64,000 nt of DNA, taken from positions 12,139 to 76,138 of the forward strand of contig JBIOJM010000003.1 in the NCBI GenBank assembly GCA_044450785.1, read 5' to 3'. The translations under genes and the position numbers were made by a program. The notes beneath the pieces were generated by a model. It was not told where the DNA came from, made no database searches, and worked only from the letters and a program-made list of their open reading frames with translations. Below, piece after piece: positions 1-10,900 of this stretch; position 1 is the first letter of the stretch; each line of letters opens with the position of its first letter. The DNA comes from JBIOJM01 sp044450785 (GTDB lineage Bacteria; Planctomycetota; Planctomycetia; Isosphaerales; Isosphaeraceae).

Positions 1-1
1 G

Positions 2-1947
2 ACGCCGACCACTATCATCGTTGAGGGTACCGGCGACACGCTGGCAACCAACGTCCTGCCCAACACCACGCTGTGGGTGCAGGCCAACGACATCTTGGGC
101 AACGCGACGCTGAACGTGCCCAACGGCCTGACCAACGACGGCACCATCCTCCTCCAGTCGGCGAACGTCTACAACAGCTACACCGACAAGCTGGCGCTGA
201 GCGGGACGTTCACCAACGCCGCCGACGGGACCATCCAAGCCTCAGCCGGCAGCGGCGGCGCGCGGACCATCACGGGCACGCTGGTCAACCAGGGGAAGAT
301 CGTCGCCGACAGCAACCAGCTCTTGGTCTTCACGGGGAATTACAACGCTGCGGGCGGGACGATCGCCGGCCCCGGCTACCTCTACAACACCACCCTCTAC
401 ATCACCGCCAGCACGCCGACTCCGACGACCGTCCTGATCGGCGGCACTGGCGACACGCTGGCGACCAACGTCCTGCCCAACACCACGCTGTGGGTGCAGG
501 CCAACGACACCTGGGGCAACGCCACTCTGACCGTGCCCAACGGCCTGACCAACGACGGCACCATCCTGCTCCAGTCGGCGAACGTTTACAACAGCTACAC
601 CGACACCCTGGCCCTGAGCGGGACGTTCACCAACGCCGCCGACGGGACCATCCATGCCGGAGCCGGCAGCGGCGGCGCGCGGACCATCACGGGCAAGCTG
701 GTCAACCAAGGGCTGATCGTCGCTGACAGCAACCAGCTCCTCGTCATCCCCGCGACCTACTATGCCGCCGGGGGGACGATCGCCGGCCCCGGCTACCTCT
801 ACAACACCACCCTCTACATCACCGCCAGTACGCCGACTCCGACGACCATCCTGATCGGCGGCACCGGCGACACCTTGGCGACCAATGTCCTGCCCAACAC
901 GACCCTGTGGGTGCAGGCCAACGACACCTGGGGCAACGCGACGCTGAACGTGCCCAACGGCCTGACTAACGACGGCACCGTCCTCCTCCAATCCTCGAAC
1001 GTCTACAACAGCTACACCGACAAGCTGGCGCTGAGCGGGACGTTTACCAACGCCCCCGACGGCACCATCCATGCTGCAACGGGTAGTGGCGGCGCGCGGA
1101 CCATCACGGGCACGCTGGTCAACCAGGGACAGATCGCCGCCGCCGGCAACCAACTCCTGGTTTTTACCGGCACCTACTATGCTGCCGGCGGGTCGATCGC
1201 CGGGCCGGGGTACATTTACAATTCGAAACTGTACGTCACCGCCAGCCCATCCGGAGGGACTACCATCCTCCTCGGCGGTACGGGCGACACGCTAAAGTCC
1301 AACGTTCTGTCCGGCACGACGCTCTGGGTCCAGGCCAACGACACTTGGGGCAACGCCACTCTGACCGTGCCCAACGGCCTGACCAACGACGGCACCATCC
1401 TCCTCCAGTCGGCGAATGTCTATAACAGCTACACCGACACCCTCACCACTGGGACGGGCACCTTCACCAACGCCGCCGACGGCACCATCCACGCCGGGAC
1501 CGGCAGCGGGGGCGCGCGGACCATCACGGGCACGCTGGTCAACCAGGGGCAGATCGTCGCCGACTCCAACCAGCTCTTGGTCTTCACCGGGAACTACAAC
1601 GCTGCGGGCGGGACTATCACCGGGCCAGGGTACCTCTACAACTCCTCCATCTCGATCACCGCCAGCACGCCGACTCCGACGACCATCCTGATCGGCGGCA
1701 CCGGCGACACGCTGGCGACCAACATCCTGCCCAACACCACGCTGTGGGTGCAGGCCAATGACACCTGGGGCAACGCCACTCTGACCGTGCCCGACGGCCT
1801 GACCAACGACGGCACCATCCTGCTCCAGTCGGCAAACGTCTACAACAGCTACACCGACAAGCTGGCGTTGAGTGGGACGTTTACCAACGCCGCCGCCGGC
1901 ACCATCGACGCCGGGACCGGCAGCGGCGGCGGGCGCTCGATTGTGGT
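2..1947 (+). repeat. Five tandem 417-420 bp coding repeats
   Basis: The motif LWVQAND recurs at bases 71, 488, 905, 1322 and 1742, so unit length is 417 bp three times and 420 bp once. Units differ at few positions. The 3-bp change comes from TTGTGTF replacing ALSGTF in the fourth unit. The array continues to the left window edge, so the true copy number is at least five. Each unit encodes beta-rich sequence with NDGT, YNSYTD and GGTIAGPGY motifs, as expected of a stacked beta solenoid or adhesin stalk. Confidence 0.9.
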
Positions 1948-4900
1948 CAGCGCTGCGACCACGCTTACCGGGAATTTGCTCACGAACCCGGGGGCGGAAA
2001 CTGGAAATCTGAACGGCTGGACTGTCGGGGGAAGCTCCAATCCGAGGGTGGACAGCGGTTCGTTCGATCCCGGCATCAACCCACATAGCGGCACGTACGA
2101 CTTCCTTGGCGGCACCGGTGCATCGGGCACGTTAACCCAGAATGTCCCGCTGGTCGGCACGCAGGGGATCACCGCGGCGGCGATCGACGCCGGAACGCTG
2201 ATAGCAAACGTCGGTTTCTGGGAACAAGGTCTGAATCAGGGAACGCCCAGCGACGACGCCCAGGTTACCTTGACCTTCCGCGCCGCTTCAGGCACTGTGG
2301 TGAGCACAGCTTCAACGCCTGAGGTCGACTCACACAATGGGAGCTGGCAGCAATACGACGGCAGTTTCGCGATTCCGGTCAGCACTCGATCGATCGACTA
2401 CACAATCCAGTTCATACGCCATTTCGGCAATGATCTCGATGCCTTCGTGGACGATACCAGCCTTACCGTGGGCAGCGGGGCAGTCGTGAACGCGGGCACC
2501 ATCAATCTCGACACCAACACAACTCTGGGCAGTACGGGAGCGAACCAGGTCAACACCGGCCTCATCAGCATCGCGGGCGCGACCGTGACCGTGGTCGGAA
2601 GCTCATTCGGAAACGAGACTGGCGGCCTGATCAGCGGTTATGGGACGTTTAACACATCCGGGCTGACTCTCACGAACAACGGTATCATAGACCTTTCCCC
2701 GCCAAGCATCCTCGGGGTGCAGATGACCCCATCCGCCGTCGCGATCACATACTATGACACTGTCGCGATGAACGCGACGACGGTCACGAACCCGGCCAAC
2801 TACACGCTTCTGGGCAGCGGCGGCGATGGCATCTTCGGCAACGGGAACGACGTTAATGAATCCGGCTTGATCTCCCAGGTTACGTACAATGCCAGCACAA
2901 AGACGGTGACGCTCCAGCTTTCCAGCGATTTGCCGGTCGACTTCTACCGGGTTGAGGTCAACGGCAGCGCGGTCCAGGATACTTCAGGCACCGCACTCCT
3001 GGCAGGGAAGGAAGATCTGGTCAACCGGGTGCTGGGTCTTGTGCCTGCGACGGTATCGGTGGCCCTGGACCCGGCCAGCGACTCGGGCGCATCGAACCAC
3101 GATGGCATCACCAACGTGACGAACCCGACGTTCGATGTCCAGGTGAACCAGGCCGGTACGATCGGAATAGACTTCGACGGCAACGGCACGATCGATGCGA
3201 CCATGTCAGTGCAGGTCGGAGGCACGTACCAGCTCACGGCGCCGACCCTGGCCAACGGCACCTACAGTGCCGCGGCGACCTTCATCTCGGCGTTGGGAGG
3301 GACCTCCCAGAGCTCGACAACCTATACGATCGACACGGTCGGGCCCCATGTCGCGTCCATGAGTCCGAATGGCACCATCGGCACCAGTATCTCCGAGGTG
3401 GCAGTCACGTTCAACGAGTTGGTGGATCTGAATACGTTCACCCCGTCGGCGATCACGCTCACCGGCTCGGGCGGGGTCATCGCCGTTGCGCAGCCCCAAC
3501 CGGTCTCCGGCAGTACCTACGACATCGGCTTCGCGACCCAGACCGCGCAGGGCGGGTATACGTTGACCATCGCGCCCAGCGTGGCCGACCTCGCCGGCAA
3601 CAAGATGGACCAGAACCAGAACGGCATCAACGGCGAACCCGGTGACTCGTTTACAGGATCATTCACCATCGGGCTTCCTGATCTGGCCGTGACGGCCACC
3701 CAGGCGCCGTCGAGCGCGGTCCTGGGAGCCATCATCCCCGTCTCCTGGACGGTCACGAACGTCAGCCCGACAAACCCGGCGCCCTCGATGTGGACAGACG
3801 CCGTTTACGTTTCCCCCGATTCGGTGCTCGACGGGACGGCCATCCGCTTGATCAGCGTGGGTGCACCTGACCAGCCGCCACTCAACCCCGGGGCAAGCTA
3901 CACGCGCAACGAGTCGATCACAATTCCGGGTAACCTTTCGGCCGGAAGTGATTTCCTCCTCTTCGTGGCCAACGACAACGGCGGCCAGCTTGAAACGGAC
4001 GCGGGTAATGACACCAATGACCTCGTTGCCGTACCAATCACGCTTCTGCCGCCCGCTCAGGCCTCTGTGAGTCTCGATCCCGCCAGCGACTCGGGGGCGC
4101 CCGATCACCCCGGCTTTACCAATGTCACGGCGCCCACGTTCGACGTCCTGGTGAACCAGGCCGGCACGATCACCGTCGACTTCGACGGGAACGCCGCGCA
4201 CGATCAGACGCTCGCCGTCGCGGCCGGCGGCACGTACAAGTTCACGGCCCCGATCCTGGCCAATGGATCCTACACGGCTGCGGCGACCTTCAACGCCGGG
4301 TTAGCAGGTGTCGTCAATACCTCGTTCAACTACACGATCGACACGGTCGGGGCACATGTCACGTCGGTGAGTCCGACCGGCACCATTGGCATCAGCGCGT
4401 CCGAGGTGACAGTCACCTTCAACGAGCCTGTCGATCTGAATTCCTTCATTCCGTCAGTGATCACGTTCACCGGCCCGGGCGGACCGATCGCCGTCAACCA
4501 GCCGCAGCTCGTTTCGGGCACGACCTATAGTATCAGCTTCGCGACCCAGGCCGCGTCGGGCGGATACACGCTGACCATCGCACCAACCGTGACCGACTTC
4601 GCCGGGAACGAATTGGACCAGAACCAGAACGGCATCAACGGTGAGCTCACCGATTCATTTACCGGGTCATTCACCGAGAACCTCCCCGTCGGAGGGCCGA
4701 TCACACTGAACACCCCGACCCTGGGTTTCGTTCCACCGAATTACGTGGATGACTGGACTTTCTTCGGACGAGCCGGGCAAACCATCACGACCGTGGTCGC
4801 CACCAGCGCCGCGCAAAATGGGCTCCCGCCGCCCCCTCTCAACTTTGCCCAGCTCACTCTCGAGGACTCGAACGGCAACGTTCTTGGCACAGCCAGCAAC

Positions 4901-7900
4901 ATCCAAAGCGGGGCTGCGGCCACACTGGCAGATATCACGCTTCCCGGCGACGGTGTCTATACCCTTGAGATCCAGGCGACGGCCGGCCAGCCCGGCGTCA
5001 CGGGTTTCTATGACCTCACCGTGGCCGATGCCACGGTTCACCAGATACCTCTGACCGTCAATCAACCCGAGACCGGGCAATTGGAAGACCAGTACAGCAC
5101 CGATCAGTGGGTCTTCTCGGCCATGGCCAACCAGCAAGTCAAATTCGACCTGCTCGCCGCCGCCAGTCCCAACATCGCGTTCGACCTGACCGGTCCCAAC
5201 GGATACACGGCATTCAGCGGGTTGACGACCAGCTCGGGAGCAATCGACCTCCCCACCTCGGGCAACTACACGGTGACCGTTCATACCACGGGCCTGCCGG
5301 GAGGCTACGGCTTTGAACTCGAACAGGCTTCGCAGATCGCCCTTACCCTGAACACCCCTTATCAAATGGCCTTGGCCGGCAGCGGCCAGTCGCAACTCTT
5401 CAACGTCACCCTCGGCGCAGGAAACCCACTGGAGATCAACCTCACTGACCCGAATGCACAAGACCAGAACGAGGTCTACGTCTCGTACGGGAAGCCGCCG
5501 ACACGAAACAGCTACGACTACCGCTACACCGGCGGAGCGGCCGCTGACCATACCGTCGTGCTGACCGCCAAGCCGGGCACCTACTATATCCTGGTGTACA
5601 ACAATCTCGTCAAGTCAACCGGCACCTACACGATCGAGGCCGAGAGCGCGCCGTTCCTCCTGAGCGGGATGAACCCGACGACGATCGGCAACGCCGGCGA
5701 CACCACGGTCCAGTTGTCGGGGGTTTTCCCGTTGGGAACCGGCGGTGGGGGATATGTGCTGGAGACGGCCCCCACGTTGCAGCTCATCGACCACAATGGC
5801 ATGGTTGTCCCGGGCGTCTCAGCAGTTCTCAAGCCCCCTCCCTTCGGTAGCGTCGGCGGACTATCGGGCGGCGTGAGTCCCGACGGGACCATGATCGTCT
5901 CGGCGGTCATCCCCGGCGGCATGGTGCTGCCCGGTATCTATTCCGTGCGCGTCACCGACAACTCCGGCTATTCGCAGACACTCACCAACATCCTCACGGT
6001 GGTCCAGGGTGGACTGGGCATCCTCAAGACGAACGTGATCGTGCCAAACCCCATCGGATACCACGTCGCATCGACGATCTACGTTCAATACACCAACATC
6101 GGAGACGCGCCACTACAGGCCCCACTCCTGGTGCTATCAGCGACGCAGAACGGCGTCGCGGGCGCCCTGATGACGCTCGACTCTTCGAAGATCGTCTCCG
6201 GCTTCTGGACCTCGGCCACGCCCGACGGCTACAGCCAGTCGGTGCAGTTCCTGGCCAGTGGGGCGATTCCCGGCATTCTCCAGCCGGGCGAGAGCATGAC
6301 CGTGCCCGTCTACTACGCGGGTTGGCTCACCGGGCAATGGGACTTTTCTCGACCGCCGATCGATTTCACCCTCGGCGTCCTGGATAACACGAGCACCCAG
6401 ACTACCAACTGGGCTTCGTTGCAGAACAGCCTGAAGCCAGCCACTGTTAGCCAGACGGCCTGGAACGCCCTCTATCCGAACCTGACCGGCGAGCTTGGGC
6501 CCACGTGGGGCAGCTACGTGCAGCGGCTGGACACCGACGCTCAGTACCTTGCTGGCCTCGGCGAGAACGTGACCGACATCGGGCAACTCTTCAGCTTCGA
6601 GGTCCAGCAGGCAAACGGATACAGCCCGATGTCCAGCCTCGCTAGTTCGACGGACGCCCAGGTCGCCTCGCCCGGCTTGCCGCTCAGCTTCGCCCGGACC
6701 TTCACGCCTGGGATTATCGCACGTAATCACTTCGGTCGTTTCGGTTGGGGCTGGTCCGACTCCTGGGACACTTCGCTCACTGTGGATTCCGATGGTTCGG
6801 TGAACGTGCTCGGCCCGGATGGCTCGTTGCGCCGTTTCCAGCCCGATAGCCGCGGCGGCTACTTCGACCAACCCGGCGACCACGGCACGCTGGAGGCCCT
6901 CCCTGGCGGTGGCTATAACCTCACGGAGCTGAGCGGCGCTGCCACCACTTATAACGCGAACGGCACACTGAATTACGTCCAGGACACCAATGGCAACCGG
7001 ATCACCGCAGGGTACACTGGCGGCCTCCTGACGAAGCTCACCCACTCCTCGGGCCAGTCTCTGACCTTGCAATACAACGCGGCCGGCCTCGTCTCCTCCG
7101 TCACCGACTCCGCCGGCCGCACAACCACCTATGCCTACGACCCGACCAACCAGTATTTGACCAGAGAGGCGGGCTTCGACGGCAAGGTGACCAGCTATAC
7201 GTACGACACCGGCGCCAATCCTGTGACCGCGCACGCCCTGTTGTCGGTCAACTACCCCAGCGGCAGTCACCAATACTACACCTACGACCCCGAGGGCCGG
7301 CTCTCCGACGATCAACGCGACGGTGGCGTGCAAGACCAATCGTACTCCTACAACGAAGGTCAGGTCCGCGTCGCCGATATCTTTGGGGACACGACCAAGT
7401 ATTCCTACGACGCCCGGGGCCTCGAAGTCCAGGTTCAGGGCCCCCTCGGCAACACGGCCTTTTACGCCTATGACACCAATGGCAACCTGATCCAGGCGAC
7501 CGACGCCGCCGGCCAGACCTACCGATACACTTACGACAACTACGGGGACGTCCTCACGTCGACGGACCCGCTCGGCCGCACCGTCACCAATACGTACGAC
7601 TGCGCGGACGACCGATTGGCCTCCACCACGAACGCGAACGGCAATACCACTACCTTCGTCTACGACGGCAACGGCAACCTGACCACGAAAACTTACGCTG
7701 ACGGGACGATTGAAAGCCTCGCCTATGACCCGATTGGCAACGTCGTCAGCTCAATAAATGGCAGCGGCCAGGTCACCGGGTACACGCGGGACGCGGCCGG
7801 CAACCTGCTCACGGAGACATTCGCCGACGGCTCGGAGACTGTCTTCACGTACGACGCCCACGAGAACCTCACCTCGGCCTCGAACGCGAACGGTACGACG

Positions 7901-10900
7901 ACCCTGAGCTACGATGCGAACGACCGCCTAACCCGGATCTCCTACCCGGGCGGTCTTTATCTCACCTACAGCTACGATTCGGCGGGCCGCCGCGCGAGGA
8001 TGACCGACCAGTCCGGTTACGCCGTCACTTACGGCTATGATGCCGTGGGCGACCTCGCCAGCTTGACCGACGGCTCGGGTGCACTGATCGTGCGGTACAC
8101 GTACAACTCGCTCGGCCAGCTCAGTCGGGAGGATCGCGGCAACGGAACCTACGTGACCTACGCCTACGACGCGGCCAGCGAGCTTCTGCACCTCGTCAAT
8201 TACGCCGCCGACGGGTCGGTCGATTCACGATTCGACGATACCTATGACAACCTGGGAAGGGTTCAGAGCGAGACGACTCTGGACGGGACGTGGGGTTACA
8301 CGTACGACGCGGTCGGCGAACTGATTCACGCGGTCTTCGCGTCCACGAACCCAGCCGTCCCCAGCCAGGACCTCGCCTACTCCTACGACGCCGCGGGCAA
8401 CCGCACGCAAACGGTCATTAACGGCGTGAAGACGGTTTACACCAGCAACGCTAGGAACGAATACACCTCGGTCGGCGGAGTGCCATACACTTACAATGCC
8501 GATGGGGATCTGGTCTCCAACGGCGTGACCACGAACACCTACGATCTGGCGGGCCACCTGATCGGAGTCGCCGGCCCCACGGGAACGACCACCTATACGT
8601 ACGACGGCCTTGGCAACCGCCTCTCCTCGACCGCTGGTGGTCAGGTCGAACGGTACCTGATCGACGCGCTCGGGGGCGACAACCTAGTCGGGGTCTTTGA
8701 TGGCCAGGGCGGCCTGGTCGCCCACTATACTTACGGGATCGGTCTCGCGAGCCAGGCCACGCCCGCCGGGATGAACTACTACGAGTTCACCCCGGGAAAT
8801 TCGACGGCAGGCCTGACGAACGCCTTGGGATCTTTGTTTCAGTCGTACGTCTACGCCCCCTTCGGCAACACGATCGCCACCCCAGTTTCCTCCCCGCAGG
8901 CCTCGTCCAACCCGTTCACCTACGGCGGCCGGGCGGGGTTCACCGACCCCATCGGCGAGACGTTCGGCACCCAGGTGGGGACCTACAATTCCGAGACGGG
9001 CACGGTGGACGACCACTCCTTCGCCGAGCTCCTTGGTCAATACGAAGACGACTTCGCCCTGGCCAATGGGATCGCCGGGACCATTTTGGCCTTCGCCAAA
9101 GAGAACCTTCCGGGCCTCGAAACCCCGATGCTCGACCACTGGCTCGGAGGGCTCGGCCTTATCAACGACGTGAATTCGCTGTACAACGACGTGACGTCGC
9201 TAGGCACCGGGCCCAATGCACTGACCTCGCTTTATTTTGACACATCCTCCTTCTTCGTTGATACGATCTCGTATGGCGCGGGAGCGCTCTCGGTCGCCGC
9301 GAATACCCTGGCCGATCAGGCCGAGGCGCTTTCCGTGAGGGCGGCCTTGGCGAGCGATCTGGATTTCGCCATCTCGGCAACCGGTTTCGCCCGCAGTGCC
9401 GCCCTGCTCTCTGAAACGGCCGGTAGCCTCGCCTCGGGCGGGGCCCTGGTTGGGCTGGCCCTCGGTCTTTATAAACTTGAATACAATTACCTCCAGGAAC
9501 ACGGCATGGACATAGCCAACGCCATCCTGGACGACGTCGACAGCATCGAAAAGGCGCTCGAGAGCGGTCTTTCGAGGATCCTGGACAACCTCGCGGATTT
9601 GATCGCTGACGTGGTCAACTCCATCGACCCCAACGACAAGTTCGGCCCCGCTGGCTTCGGGCCCCAAGCCTTCGTCAGTCCGGCCAACCCCTTCCCCTAC
9701 CACATCGACTTCGAGAACTCTCCTACCGCCTCCGCCCCCGCCCAGCGTGTTGACATCACCGACCAACTCGACCCGAACCTTGACTGGTCGACCTTTCAGT
9801 GGACTGGCTTTGGTTTCGGCGACAACACAATCTCGATTCCGGCCGACTCGCAGCATTATGAGACCACCCTGCCGATGACCTACAACGGGGTGACGTTCCG
9901 GGTCATCGTGACCTTGGACCTCAACCCACTCACCGGCATGCTTCATGCTTCGTTCCAGTCGCTCAACGCGGCGAACCTCATGACGGGCCTCGCCGATTGT
10001 CCGGGCACGCTGAGTCTGGGGCCTCCCGACCCGTTCGCCGACCTGCCCCCCGACGTGACGATTGGCTTCCTGCCGCCCGAGGACGGAACCGGTCGGGGCA
10101 TGGGCTACCTCACCTACACCGTGCAGCCAAAGTCCGACCTGGGCACAGGCACCCAGATTCGCAACGTCGCGGACGTCACGTTCGACCTCGGCACCACCAT
10201 CGCCACCGACCAGGTCAGCGAGACCGACCCCACCCTCGGCGTCGATCCGACCAAGCAGGACCTCGTCACGATCGATGCGGTCGCTCCGACAAGCAGTGTC
10301 GCCGCGCTGCCCCCCGTCGAGAACACGTCCAGCTTAACCGTGACCTGGTCGGGCCAGGACGACCCCGGCGGCTCTGGCGTCGCCACCTACGACATCTACG
10401 CCTCCGACAACGGCGCGCCTTTCGTGCCCTGGCTGAGCGATACGACGGCCACTTCGGCCAGCTACGTCGGGCTCGACGGCCACACCTATGGCTTCTTTAG
10501 CGTCGCCACCGACAACGCCGGCAACCAGGAGACGATCAAGACCGCCGCCGAGGCGACAACAACGATCGATGTCAGTCCGCCGACCAGCGCGGTTGCCGCA
10601 CTCCCGACCTTCAGTCCCGGGAGTTTCACCCTCGCCTGGTCCGGCAGCGACGCCAACGGTGTCGGCATCGCATCCTACGACGTCTATGTTTCCGACAACG
10701 GTGGGGCCTTCAGCCCGCTACTGACCGGCACGACCACGACATCCACCACGTTTAGCGGGTCGAACGGCCACACATACGGCTTTTACAGCGTCGCCACCGA
10801 CAACCTCGGTAACCGGCAACCCGCTCAAGGATCTGCCCAGGCACGCACCACGGTTGATTCCGCGGCACCGACCAGCACCGTCGCCGCGCTGCCACCTTTC

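Noticed and set aside
242..1153. Long minus-strand frames opposite the giant protein repeats
   Set aside because: They are Gly/Arg/Val-rich shadows repeated with the 417-bp coding units, without ribosome sites or family resemblance.
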